Assembly: GCA_021734325.1 (NCBI GenBank)
Contig: JAIPJF010000022.1
Location: 1-58,498, forward strand
Direction of reading: 5' to 3'
DNA from: Fidelibacterota bacterium
GTDB lineage: Bacteria; Fidelibacterota; UBA8477; JABMPR01
Length of the DNA stretch: 58,498 bases
Below, piece after piece: positions 48,287-56,965 of this stretch. Position 1 is the first letter of the stretch, and the number at the start of each line of letters is the position of its first letter. The translations under genes and the position numbers were made by a program. Under the pieces are notes generated by a model, which ran no database searches, was not told the DNA's origin, and was given only the letters and a program-made list of their open reading frames with translations.

Positions 48287-49159
48287 TCACAATTTCCTGA
48301 GAGCGGCCTGAGCAGATTTGCTATCTGGATTCAACCTTAAAGCCTTTTGGTAATGGATTTTTGCCCCCTCCATATCCCCTGTTCTGAGGAGCGCCTCAGC
48401 ATAGCTGTCATAAACATTCCAGACATCCGGGAATAACTCAAGATTCAGTTTAAATACGTGGCGTGCTGATTCCAAATCATCCAGTCTTAAAAACATATAG
48501 CCAGTTAAATTCAACATGCGACGAAGGTCGCCATACTTTGATTTGTACCTATTCTGTTCGGAGAGAATGGCTGCGCAAGCTGCAGCAACATTCACCCTGG
48601 GGAAATATTTCAGGGACAATGCATAATCCTCGGCCTGCCATGCTCCAGCACTATCTGACAGTATCCAACTGTGGACAAGATCAACCAGCTCCGGGATATC
48701 GGATTTTTGCGATGCCGAGGTAATCGCATCAACCTGGAGATCTGCATTTGGTTGCCAGTCTGCACCCCCGGAAGTCACCAGCAGCAGAATCCGGTCCGAG
48801 TCCTGCGCTTTGTCGATGAAGGCAGCTGCGTCACGATTTAATTTCGCCATAAAAGTATTGATGATCAAGATCTTGTCCCAGTCCCGGGTTTCCATTTCCT
48901 CAATATTCCGAAGGTCAATGCCAGTCACATTCATCGCTGAATTTCTGAGCGTATCCAGCAGGCTGTTGATGAATGCACTTTTAAACTGACTCCCCTGGGT
49001 GGCAATGAGAATTGTTTGCTGGGGATTTTCAGAAACAAGTTGGAAGGAGTCTGCCGGTCTTGGATAATGAGCTATCAGATAGGCAATACTTGCTGTAAGG
49101 AGAACCGCTATGGAGAGCAGAATGAGAGCTGCTGCAATTCTGAGTATGAAACGCTTCAT
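48287..49159 (-). CDS. Membrane-anchored protein with flavodoxin-like and TPR regions, unknown
   Basis: 290 residues. One N-terminal membrane helix (about 5-30), then about 48-140 with the strand-helix pattern of a flavodoxin-like fold (TILIATQGSQFKSAFINSLL, DWDKILIINTF, RILLLVTSGG), and a C-terminal pair of TPR repeats (about 225-290, with GDMEGAKIHYQKALRLNPDS). The T-x-G-S-Q start resembles a phosphate loop, but FMN binding is not shown. I do not recognise a family. Confidence 0.75.
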   Translation of the reverse strand: MKRFILRIAAALILLSIAVLLTASIAYLIAHYPRPADSFQLVSENPQQTILIATQGSQFKSAFINSLLDTLRNSAMNVTGIDLRNIEEMETRDWDKILIINTFMAKLNRDAAAFIDKAQDSDRILLLVTSGGADWQPNADLQVDAITSASQKSDIPELVDLVHSWILSDSAGAWQAEDYALSLKYFPRVNVAAACAAILSEQNRYKSKYGDLRRMLNLTGYMFLRLDDLESARHVFKLNLELFPDVWNVYDSYAEALLRTGDMEGAKIHYQKALRLNPDSKSAQAALRKL

Positions 49160-49317
49160 GAGCGATACCAGAAAAATAATGGAACGACGTGTTGTGCCAA
49201 CATGAATCCCCCTCTCAATACGCAGCTATTCTCGTCAAAGCTAATCAAAACAAATTGCTCATTATCAATGATTCTGTAAAGGGATTATATAGTCGACGAA
49301 GGATATTTTTAGGTCTT

Positions 49318-50196
49318 TTATTCTTTGTTCAGGAAATTATAAAACTTGGCAATCGTCACTGGGGCAGACCCTTCATAGTGATTATTGACATTAAGATAGA
49401 GATCCATTCCAGAATGATCCACCATGCGCCTGATCATTCTGACGATACCAGGTATCTCATCATCCTTCGGTGCCACGACCTTATTCCATTGCTTCCCAGT
49501 GGTCTTTTCAATTCCCTGACGATCCGGACCGAGGAGACGGATCACATTGGTTCCATTGATATAAGCATATGCCTTTTCATAGACCTCAGTGATCGGCGGC
49601 ATATAGTAGCCCTGACAAAAGCCATGGCCGATCTGTTGTTTCTGGAGCAGCTCAAAATATTTCAAGTTCAGGTAATAGGGGTTTCGAATCTCGATACAGA
49701 TACCCTGCTTAAATTGAATTCCGCTCAGGAATTGATTAAGCAGTTCAAGAAACTGGGTTTGGGAATTCATTTTTTGCTTGTTCAGATATTCAAATTGAAA
49801 GATCAGAGAACCAAGTTTGGGTAGCAGACCTTCGATTGATTCAAGGAAGCGATGAAAGAGATCAACTGATAAAAAGTGAGGATTGACCACAAGAGGTTCA
49901 CTGGCTTGCTTTTTATAAAAATGAGTCAGGGTGAGACTATTGGGAACTTTGATGCTGAAACGAAAGTCGTCTGGTACTGTAGCCGCGTACTCTTCTACAA
50001 TATCCTTTTTGGGGAGAACGACCTGATTTTCACCAAACAGGGACCAGAACCATTGGTCGATCTCTACTGTGTCATATTTTGCAGCATATTCCTTTAGATA
50101 ATTTTCCGGTTTGGCCGAATCGTATACCAACCCCTCCCAGGAGTCATATTTCCAGCTGCAGGCACCTATATGGAGCGATTTATTTTCAAATTTCAT
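49318..50196 (-). CDS. DUF72 family protein (YecE-like)
   Basis: 292 residues of the DUF72 TIM-barrel family. HIGACSWKYDSWEGLVY, YDTVEIDQWFW, FRFSIKVPNSLTL, IEIRNPYY and YLNVNNHYEGSAPVTIA are its usual conserved stretches. The function is not established; nucleic-acid-linked roles have been suggested. Divergent from the cytochrome gene. Confidence 0.9.
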   Translation of the reverse strand: MKFENKSLHIGACSWKYDSWEGLVYDSAKPENYLKEYAAKYDTVEIDQWFWSLFGENQVVLPKKDIVEEYAATVPDDFRFSIKVPNSLTLTHFYKKQASEPLVVNPHFLSVDLFHRFLESIEGLLPKLGSLIFQFEYLNKQKMNSQTQFLELLNQFLSGIQFKQGICIEIRNPYYLNLKYFELLQKQQIGHGFCQGYYMPPITEVYEKAYAYINGTNVIRLLGPDRQGIEKTTGKQWNKVVAPKDDEIPGIVRMIRRMVDHSGMDLYLNVNNHYEGSAPVTIAKFYNFLNKE

Positions 50197-50420
50197 GAAT
50201 TCAAACTAAGCAGGTGATTACAATATTCAAGTGAAACTGGGTTTCATATAATCTGGCATTCTTCTATTCTCCTAAAAATCCGATCACCTGGACTGAGATT
50301 CTTTGTTTCAAAGCCACCTTTTACCGCAAGGGTTTTCACAATTATTATTTGCGTTTTAACAATTAATGCTTTATATACTGTTTTATTAACATTTTTATTC
50401 ATACTGATGGAGGAACACAG
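50197..50420 (+). promoter_or_regulatory. Intergenic region before the cytochrome genes
   Basis: 224-base AT-rich divergent gap. The last 80 bases hold TATACT at about 50376, but no good -35 at the usual distance. GGAGG lies seven bases before the cytochrome ATG. I found no FNR-type dyad. Confidence 0.3.
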
Positions 50421-51761
50421 ATGTTTAAGCAGTCACTTGCATTACTCATGATTGGCCTAGGTTCTCTCTGGTCACAATCACTCCCCAGCGGAGAACATGC
50501 ACTGGGTACCAAGACATACGATCAATACGAGAAACCTGAGGTCTGTCAAAGTTGTCATGTAGATATCTATATGCAGTGGCGTCAATCAATGATGAGTCAA
50601 GCATACACCCATCACTGGGATGAAATCGAATATTTTGATTTAGCCGTTCCCCATGGTGAGATCAATCCGGTATATAAGCCGGTCAGCGATGGCTGTAATG
50701 GATGCCACACTCCCCTTGCATTCATGGCAGGGGATGTCACGCCACCCAAACCGTCTGAAGGGAGCCGTGCAAACGAGAGTGTCAGCTGTGAAGTCTGTCA
50801 TACCATCAGTGGGTTTGCAGGAGGTGATGCCTTCAACTTTAATTATGTCTCAGAACCGGGACGCACAAAATTTGGTCCCAAGCCAGGTCTTAGCTCACCC
50901 CATCACATAACCAAAGAAAATGATTTTATAAAACAGGCCGAATATTGTGGTACCTGCCACAATGAAATGAACCCTTATGGAATCTGGGTTAAGTCAACAC
51001 AGCTTGAATGGGCAGAAGGCCCCTATGCGGACCAGAAGGTGCCCTGCCACCAATGCCACATGCCAAAGGCGCATGGTCGAAGCGCAAAAATGGCAAGTGA
51101 GGGTCTGGTTGCGCAGCATCTGTTTCATGGCGCCCATGATCCCGGCAAGGTGGCAAGTGTTATTGAGATTCGTATGCACCCGAATGTTCGGGAAGTTGAG
51201 GTCGATGAGACCATCACGCTCCAGGTCCAGCTGTTCAATGCAAAAACTGGCCACAAATTTCCTACTGGATCCGTTGAAGATCGAATTGCCTGGCTGCATG
51301 TGAAGGCTATTGATTCTGAAGGTAAGGAGTACCATTTGTCTGTGGATCCAAAGGGGTTCGAAGGTGAATCGTATACAATTGCGAGCGACGATATGGCATA
51401 TTCAGATATGGGTATCCCCTTGAAATTAAAGGATTTTGCAGGTGTTGCACGAGATGGTGTACCTGTAGGTGATCGTATCTTTAGAATGCCCTACTTTGAT
51501 GAAAATGGCATTATGACCATCATGCAATGGAATACCCGGAGTCTTGGCGTGGATTACCGAATAGGACCGAGAGAAACGAAGATCGAAACATACACTTTCA
51601 TAATGCCCGATGACATCGCCATAGGCAAGGTGACCTTCGAGGCCAAAATGTACTATTCTCGCCTGGTGAAACCGGTTGCTGAGTATTTGAATGTACCTGA
51701 TGAGGAATCAGAGCCAATGCTGGTAAATACAGCAAATACCTGGATTGAAATTTACGAATAA
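50421..51761 (+). CDS. Pentaheme c-type cytochrome
   Basis: 446 residues with a signal peptide (about 1-20). Five CXXCH heme sites lie at Cys42, 92, 123, 176 and 209 (CQSCH, CNGCH, CEVCH, CGTCH, CHQCH), all in the N-terminal half. This is the cytochrome c554-like multiheme layout. The C-terminal half (about 240-446) is a beta-rich domain starting at HPNVREVEVDETITLQVQ. It is inferred to carry electrons in the periplasm or at the surface. Co-transcribed with a heme-porin 12 bases downstream. Confidence 0.9.
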   Translation: MFKQSLALLMIGLGSLWSQSLPSGEHALGTKTYDQYEKPEVCQSCHVDIYMQWRQSMMSQAYTHHWDEIEYFDLAVPHGEINPVYKPVSDGCNGCHTPLAFMAGDVTPPKPSEGSRANESVSCEVCHTISGFAGGDAFNFNYVSEPGRTKFGPKPGLSSPHHITKENDFIKQAEYCGTCHNEMNPYGIWVKSTQLEWAEGPYADQKVPCHQCHMPKAHGRSAKMASEGLVAQHLFHGAHDPGKVASVIEIRMHPNVREVEVDETITLQVQLFNAKTGHKFPTGSVEDRIAWLHVKAIDSEGKEYHLSVDPKGFEGESYTIASDDMAYSDMGIPLKLKDFAGVARDGVPVGDRIFRMPYFDENGIMTIMQWNTRSLGVDYRIGPRETKIETYTFIMPDDIAIGKVTFEAKMYYSRLVKPVAEYLNVPDEESEPMLVNTANTWIEIYE

Positions 51762-51773
51762 GGAAAAGAAATA

Positions 51774-52952
51774 ATGATGAATAAATGCGCGAAAAAAAAC
51801 ATGCTAATGCTTGCCATTATTGTGACTATGGCAATTCCTGACACTCTGTTGGCCATCCCAGCTTTTGCCCGTAGACACAAGGTCTCATGCAATACCTGTC
51901 ATACTTCCTTCCCTCGTCTTAAAGATTATGGTGAAGAGTTTGCCGGTAATGGTTTTATCATGAAAGAAGATGAGAAAGACCGTGATTATGTCATCGCTGG
52001 AGATGACTTGCTAAGATTGAATAAGGATTTTCCTCTGGCCGTTAGATTTGAGGCTTGGGCGAACTATGATCAGGACAAAACCGTCGAGACGGACCTCCAG
52101 TCACCCTGGGGGATTAAAGTGCTATCAGGAGGTACTCTAGCAAAAAATGTGGGCTATTACTTTTACTTCTTCATGAATGAACGTGGTGAAGTTGCAGGGA
52201 TTGAAGATGCTTATATTCACTTCGATAATGTCAGGGAATCCCAATTGGATATACTGGTCGGTCAGTTCCAGACATCGGACCCCCTGATGAAGCGTGAATT
52301 ACGCCTGACCTATGAAGATTATATGGTTTATAAGACCTCCATCGGGCTTTCTGAAACCAATTTGGCCTATGATCGCGGTGTGATGTTCATGTACGGCATA
52401 CCATCAACGGGAACGGATATTATGGCCATGGTCGTGAATGGGAATGGAAAACCGATTGCCGTGGATCGACGACTGGATAAGGATAATTATAAAAATCTTG
52501 GGTTTCGAATTTTGCAGGGTTTTGGTGACAAACTCTCAGTCGGTGCCTATTTCTATTCTGGAAAAGAGGAAATCCTGGCAGCTGATAATATCATCAGGGA
52601 CAACTCCATTACCTATTTTGGACCTGATCTTGCCCTGGGTGCAGGTCCCATTGATCTAACGGTCCAGATCCTGCATCGTATTGATTCTAATCCTTTAGGG
52701 CTTGCGACAGAGGCCGAGGAAAATACAGAAGGAATGGTAGTCGAAGCAATATGGGGTCCGCAGGGTGAGCAATCCGGTTATTTTGTCACTGCACTCTACA
52801 ATTATGTTGAGGGTGATAGTTATGACTATCATACGGCGACGTTGAGCCATACGTATATGATGGCTAGGAATCTTAGATTGGTCACGGAATACACCCGAGA
52901 TCTTCAGACGGATAAAAATCGATTCGAGCTAGGTATCATTAGTGCTTTTTAA
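51774..52952 (+). CDS. Monoheme outer-membrane porin-like protein
   Basis: 392 residues. Signal peptide to about Ala30, then one heme site CNTCH (Cys39, Cys42, His43) in the short segment RRHKVSCNTCHTSFPRLKDYG. The rest reads as beta strands (YYFYFFMNE, LDILVGQF, GAYFYSG) and ends in a C-terminal Phe, as in outer-membrane barrels. A heme at the barrel mouth could hand electrons from the pentaheme partner across the outer membrane. Followed by a strong terminator. Confidence 0.85.
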   Translation: MMNKCAKKNMLMLAIIVTMAIPDTLLAIPAFARRHKVSCNTCHTSFPRLKDYGEEFAGNGFIMKEDEKDRDYVIAGDDLLRLNKDFPLAVRFEAWANYDQDKTVETDLQSPWGIKVLSGGTLAKNVGYYFYFFMNERGEVAGIEDAYIHFDNVRESQLDILVGQFQTSDPLMKRELRLTYEDYMVYKTSIGLSETNLAYDRGVMFMYGIPSTGTDIMAMVVNGNGKPIAVDRRLDKDNYKNLGFRILQGFGDKLSVGAYFYSGKEEILAADNIIRDNSITYFGPDLALGAGPIDLTVQILHRIDSNPLGLATEAEENTEGMVVEAIWGPQGEQSGYFVTALYNYVEGDSYDYHTATLSHTYMMARNLRLVTEYTRDLQTDKNRFELGIISAF

Positions 52953-52977
52953 AAAATGTGGCTTGATCATAAATGAT

Positions 52978-53007
52978 AAAAAAATCCCACGCAAGTGGGA
53001 TTTTTTT
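52978..53007. terminator. Bidirectional intrinsic terminator
   Basis: Perfect 13-bp stem (52978-52990 with 52995-53007) with a GCAA tetraloop, flanked by seven A and seven T, so it can stop both the cytochrome/porin transcript and the convergent dipeptidase transcript. Confidence 0.95.
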
Positions 53008-53017
53008 ATATCCCTTG

Positions 53018-54166
53018 TTAAGAATTAATTTTCAGTTTTTCAACTGCTTCAAAAACCCTGAGAATATTTCCGCTCCAGATCTTTTCAATATCGATCTTTG
53101 AGTAGCCTCTTTTCAAGAGTTCAAAGGTGATATTAGGGATTTCACTCACATCATAACAGTCCGAAAGGGCTCCGCCACCATCAAAATCACTTCCAATACC
53201 GACATGATCGATACCAGCTATCTGGACCATGTGATCTATGTGATTCACTGCGTCAGCCACTGTTGGCAGTATCAGGGGGAAATCCTGATTGATTTTGTAG
53301 CGTTCCTGACGGTAGATATCTTTATCAGCTTCAGACAGGAACTCCATATCCCCCCATTTCTCCTTCAGGGCCGCCCTGGCTGAATCACGTAAAGGATTGT
53401 CTGCAGGCGTTCGCACATAGTCAGTCAGGATGCACAGTTGGATCACTCCACCATTCATGGCAATTTTTTTCAGCAAATCATCATTGATATTTCTGGGATG
53501 ATCACAAAGTGCCTGGGCACAGGAATGGGAGGCAATGATCGGAGCTCTTGAAACATTCAAAACATCTTCAACAGCCGCATCACTGAGATGGGAGACATCC
53601 ACCATCATTCCCAAATCATTCATCCGCTCAACGACTTCGTACCCAAAAGGACTTAGGCCACCGTATTCTGAACTATCAGTAGACGAATCGCAGATCTCAT
53701 TATTCTTGGTATGGCAAAGGGTCATGTAACGAATCCCTTTTTCATAAAAAAGGTCAAGATTAGCCAGATCCGTTCCAATGGGATACCCGTTTTCCAAGCC
53801 CATATATATGGCATGAATCCCCTGCTCTTGAAATTTTTCAGCATCTCCAGAATTGAAGGCCAATCGGGCTCTTTTAGGATAGGGGTTCACGCTTCGGTGG
53901 ATATCCTCAATGATGTCTAATGCGGATTGTTTAATGGCAGCATGAGCTGAGTCGTTCCGAAGACCTTGAGGGGTCCACACTGCAAAGAAAGCCGCATCCA
54001 GGCCACCTGCATCCATTCTGGGGAGGTCCAATTTGCTTTTATAGAAAAAAGGGTCATAGCGTTGCCCAAGGTCTATGGGTTCTCTTTTGATGGGAAGCGG
54101 CGTATCTACGTGAGTATCGATGGTAAGAATAGATTTATGGAAAGCGATTGCGTCATTAAGGTTCAT
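53018..54166 (-). CDS. M19 membrane dipeptidase, likely a lipoprotein
   Basis: 382 residues from the ATG at 54166. Renal-dipeptidase-type zinc enzyme: TIDTHVD (His19, Asp21), LENGYPIG (bridging Glu), DVSHLSD, ASHSCAQ and HVGIGSDFDG are the metal and substrate motifs. It cuts dipeptides with a C-terminal D- or L-residue. The ATG lacks a ribosome-binding site. In frame upstream, from an ATC at 54251-54253 with AAAGGA eight bases before it, lies IKHTIRYKYCFLILLPGLFSC, a typical lipoprotein signal, so translation probably begins there. The ATG is kept as the conservative boundary. Confidence 0.93.
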   Translation of the reverse strand: MNLNDAIAFHKSILTIDTHVDTPLPIKREPIDLGQRYDPFFYKSKLDLPRMDAGGLDAAFFAVWTPQGLRNDSAHAAIKQSALDIIEDIHRSVNPYPKRARLAFNSGDAEKFQEQGIHAIYMGLENGYPIGTDLANLDLFYEKGIRYMTLCHTKNNEICDSSTDSSEYGGLSPFGYEVVERMNDLGMMVDVSHLSDAAVEDVLNVSRAPIIASHSCAQALCDHPRNINDDLLKKIAMNGGVIQLCILTDYVRTPADNPLRDSARAALKEKWGDMEFLSEADKDIYRQERYKINQDFPLILPTVADAVNHIDHMVQIAGIDHVGIGSDFDGGGALSDCYDVSEIPNITFELLKRGYSKIDIEKIWSGNILRVFEAVEKLKINS

Positions 54167-54399
54167 AGGGATTGACTCATGTTTTTGGGTACAGGAGAAT
54201 AATCCAGGCAGCAGGATTAAAAAGCAATATTTATATCTGATTGTATGTTTGATGGGTCTTGTCCTTTATATGTTGTATTGGGGTTAAATTAGCCCGCTAC
54301 ACCTCAATTCCAAATTCACTCTCCCAGCATTAAATTTCTCTGTCAGATATCCCAGGCATCGTGTAGATTAATTAAAAACAAGGAACTTGGTGTGCCTCT

Positions 54400-54813
54400 A
54401 TGAAATCAATGATAATTATTTCTGCATTTTTTCTGTTGCTCAGCTCCTGTGATCTTGGGGATGAATTGGATAAAGCCATTATCGATGTTTCCGGCAAAGT
54501 GAGTCATGATGGGAATGCAGTGACTGGGGCTATTGTGCTCCTGGTCGAGGATGTGAGCATTTCATCTGGCTTGAGTCTTGCCAACGGCAGCATCAGCGAT
54601 AATTCAGGGCACTATACCATCCTGAATGTAGATCCAGGCAGTTACTATGTACTGGCTGTGGACGACAGGGACGGGAATCTCCAGCTCGATGCGACCACAG
54701 ATCGCATCGGGTTCTACGGCGTTGTCCCCCCGACCGACCTGGAAGCAAATCAGATCAGCGTTTCTGATATGGATGTGGAAAACATCAATATCACCAGTCT
54801 TTATTCTTTTTGA
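54400..54813 (+). CDS. Small lipoprotein with regulatory-like beta domain
   Basis: 137 residues. Lipobox LLSSC (Cys17), then a carboxypeptidase-regulatory-like or SdrD B-like beta sandwich (VSGKVSHDGNAVTGAIVLL, SDNSGHYTILNVDPGSYYV). No enzymatic motif. Probably a surface or periplasmic binding module. Ends nine bases before the serine hydrolase start, so the two are co-transcribed. Confidence 0.8.
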   Translation: MKSMIIISAFFLLLSSCDLGDELDKAIIDVSGKVSHDGNAVTGAIVLLVEDVSISSGLSLANGSISDNSGHYTILNVDPGSYYVLAVDDRDGNLQLDATTDRIGFYGVVPPTDLEANQISVSDMDVENINITSLYSF

Positions 54814-54821
54814 GGATACCC

Positions 54822-55895
54822 ATGTTAAAACATTTGGCTGTGATGTTCAGTTTCGCTCTGCTTCTAACTCAATGTGCAAAGCACTCCACCGATCAGGTAG
54901 ATACTTTGTTCGAAGATTATTCCGGTAATAAACCAGGTGCAGCCATTATGATCATTCATGATGGTGAGATTATTCTGAACCGCTGCTATGGACTGGCAGA
55001 TATGGAACAATCGATTCCAGTCACAGACAGCAGTAACTTCCGTCTCGCGTCAATGAGCAAACAATTTACTGCCATGGCCATTCTACAACTCATGGAGAAG
55101 CAGAAATTGACCTTCAGCACCAGCCTTCGAGAAGTTTTCCCGGAATTCCCTGCTTATGCTGAAGACATTAACTACGGTCACCTGCTCCACCATACTTCTG
55201 GATTGATTGCTTACGAGAATCTGATCGCGGATAGCATGACCATTCCGGTACTGGATGCTGACGTGCTTGGTCTCGTGCTCAGTGTAGACAGTACTTATTT
55301 TGAACCAGGAACCGCCTATCGATATAGCAATACTGGTTACGCTATCCTGGCTCTCACTGTTGAGCGATTGACTGGGCAAACTTACCCCAACTACCTGGAA
55401 ACCCATATTTTCGGACCCCTGGGCATGAATGGAAGCCTGGCTTATGTGCGGGATGATCCTGATTTTCCCAACCGGGCCCTGGGTTATTCCGTGGAAGGTG
55501 ACAGCATTTTATACAGCGATCAGAGCATGACGTCTTCGGTTCTGGGAGATGGCGGGATTTATTCATCAACCAGGGATCTCTACAAATGGGATCAGGCCCT
55601 CTACGGGACTGAATTAATTTTACAGGCTTATCTTGATTCAGCCTTTACACCCTGGTTGGAAGATTACGGCTGTGGCTGGCGTATTGAGAATTACCGGGGA
55701 AAGAAGCGAATCAGTCACACAGGCAGCAGCTGTGGATTCAGAACGGATTATCAACGTTTTCCTGAAGATGAGTTCTCAGTCATTATTCTCACCAATCGCC
55801 GGGATCCTGGTGTCCAGGTCCTGGCTGAAGTCCTGACGGATATTTATTTATTTGGGGAAGCTGGTATTACTAAGATAGATCGTAGGCAACCCTGA
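54822..55895 (+). CDS. Beta-lactamase-fold serine hydrolase lipoprotein
   Basis: 357 residues from the ATG at 54822. GAGG at six bases upstream and a lipobox LLLTQC give this start; an in-frame TTG at 54810 lies inside the previous gene. Class C beta-lactamase/esterase family: SxxK as SMSK in LASMSKQFTA, YSN in YRYSNTGYA and HTGSS near the C-terminus form the usual active site. May act as a peptidase or esterase on envelope substrates; resistance activity cannot be inferred. Probably surface- or periplasm-anchored. Confidence 0.92.
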   Translation: MLKHLAVMFSFALLLTQCAKHSTDQVDTLFEDYSGNKPGAAIMIIHDGEIILNRCYGLADMEQSIPVTDSSNFRLASMSKQFTAMAILQLMEKQKLTFSTSLREVFPEFPAYAEDINYGHLLHHTSGLIAYENLIADSMTIPVLDADVLGLVLSVDSTYFEPGTAYRYSNTGYAILALTVERLTGQTYPNYLETHIFGPLGMNGSLAYVRDDPDFPNRALGYSVEGDSILYSDQSMTSSVLGDGGIYSSTRDLYKWDQALYGTELILQAYLDSAFTPWLEDYGCGWRIENYRGKKRISHTGSSCGFRTDYQRFPEDEFSVIILTNRRDPGVQVLAEVLTDIYLFGEAGITKIDRRQP

Positions 55896-55995
55896 AATTT
55901 TCTGCTGCTGGGGGTTTCCAGGGAGCCGGAGAAGACGGGTGAATGCATCAACTTCGTTATAAATTTTTAATTAGAAATTGGCTTATTAAGTAGAC

Positions 55996-56106
55996 TTATA
56001 CGGTCAATGTAAAAACCAAATAGATTCCATACATCAGGCATCCGGCATTTGCTGATGCAGTTAATGCGGTTACGATTTTGCTGAGTTTTGTGTCATTGTT
56101 GTTCAT
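55996..56106 (-). CDS. Candidate small membrane protein (36 residues)
   Basis: Read by hand: ATG at 56104-56106, TAA at 55996-55998. Product starts MNNNDTKLSKIVTALTA and ends MYGIYLVFTLTV, giving one likely transmembrane helix. AAAAGGA lies seven bases before the ATG, a good ribosome-binding site. An in-frame ATG at 56133 lacks one. No homologue is recognised. Short length makes chance a real possibility. Confidence 0.4.
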   Translation of the reverse strand: MNNNDTKLSKIVTALTASANAGCLMYGIYLVFTLTV

Positions 56107-56222
56107 TTTATTATCCTTTTGTTTGTTATTCATTGTCATCATGCCGACATATATGACAAACCTGATGCCAAAAGAATATTTGATATGCTTATTATATATT
56201 TATCAGGATGTTATGTACATTG

Positions 56223-56286
56223 ATGTCCTCCCTGCATTGAGGACATAATCGTATCGCTTTGATGTAACATCATATCATTTTGATAT
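56223..56286. repeat. Cluster of three inverted repeats
   Basis: Three dyads in 64 bases: ATGTCCTC-N8-GAGGACAT (56223-56246), TGATGT-A-ACATCA (56260-56272) and ATATCA-TTT-TGATAT (56272-56286). They lie between the 36-residue ORF and the 84-residue membrane protein gene, so they may be operators for either. Confidence 0.45.
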
Positions 56287-56484
56287 ATTACAAGATAGTT
56301 ATTATCTCAATATATGGCAGCTCCCTGTTGAAAACTATTCTGGCTTAGATGGCAGAATCCATTGGAAGGTAGTACGTCAATAGCATTAGTATTTGATCAT
56401 GCTTACATCTACATTTGTTTATGAATCGATCATCCTTCATTACCCTTATTCTGATCAACAAGCCAGAGAATCACGCTTAGCAGA

Positions 56485-56739
56485 ATGAGCGTATTTGACC
56501 TGTTCGGGTTTCTGGGAATGGTCTTGCTCTTATCAGCATTTTTACTGAATCAGCTGAAATATATGTCAACGGATACCAGTATTTATCAAGTACTCAATCT
56601 GGTTGGCGCGTACATCTTGACCTATTACGCATTTGTTGGCGGGAATATTCCCTTTATCATCCTGGAATTTGTGTGGGGTTCCTTTGCCCTGTATAAATTG
56701 ATTGCAGGATTTTTGAAGAGAAAGCCAAGTGGCAATTAG
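56485..56739 (+). CDS. Small membrane protein, CBU_0592-like
   Basis: 84 residues with two to three predicted helices (FGFLGMVLLLSAFLLNQL, YQVLNLVGAYILTYYAF, IPFIILEFVWGSFALYKL). Size and pattern match small CBU_0592-type membrane proteins of unknown function. Weak ribosome-binding site. Single gene. Confidence 0.75.
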   Translation: MSVFDLFGFLGMVLLLSAFLLNQLKYMSTDTSIYQVLNLVGAYILTYYAFVGGNIPFIILEFVWGSFALYKLIAGFLKRKPSGN

Positions 56740-56799
56740 ACACGCAGAATAGTCGTACTATTTGAAATATAAGCTAACGCAGCCTGCCCATTCATAAAA

Positions 56800-56827
56800 A
56801 GAGGGGCCAGCGAATGCCAGCCCCTTT
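56800..56827 (-). terminator. Terminator of the 367-residue T9SS gene
   Basis: Stem AGGGGC with GCCCCT extended by A/G-T pairs, 12-base loop, with CTTTTTATG after it on the minus strand. A second small hairpin (CCCGC-N7-GCGGG, 56868-56884) lies closer to the gene. Confidence 0.7.
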
Positions 56828-56965
56828 GATGCATTGAAGTGAGGGGGAAATCTACTTCAGATACACCCCCGCAATAAATGCGGGATTTCTGCTCAAATGA
56901 TTCTCATTTAAGCATCAACATCCGTCTTTACTCTAAGAGCTTCTACGGAATAAGTCTTGATCGTC

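Larger units (their letters stand above)
55896..56484. other. 589-base AT-rich region with a small ORF and inverted repeats
   Basis: No large gene. A 36-residue membrane ORF on the minus strand (55996-56106) and a cluster of inverted repeats (56223-56286) are described separately. The rest shows nothing I can support. Confidence 0.6.

Noticed and set aside
49189..49824. 211-residue open frame antisense to the DUF72 gene
   Set aside because: The opposite strand encodes a clear DUF72 protein; the frame is a codon-use shadow.
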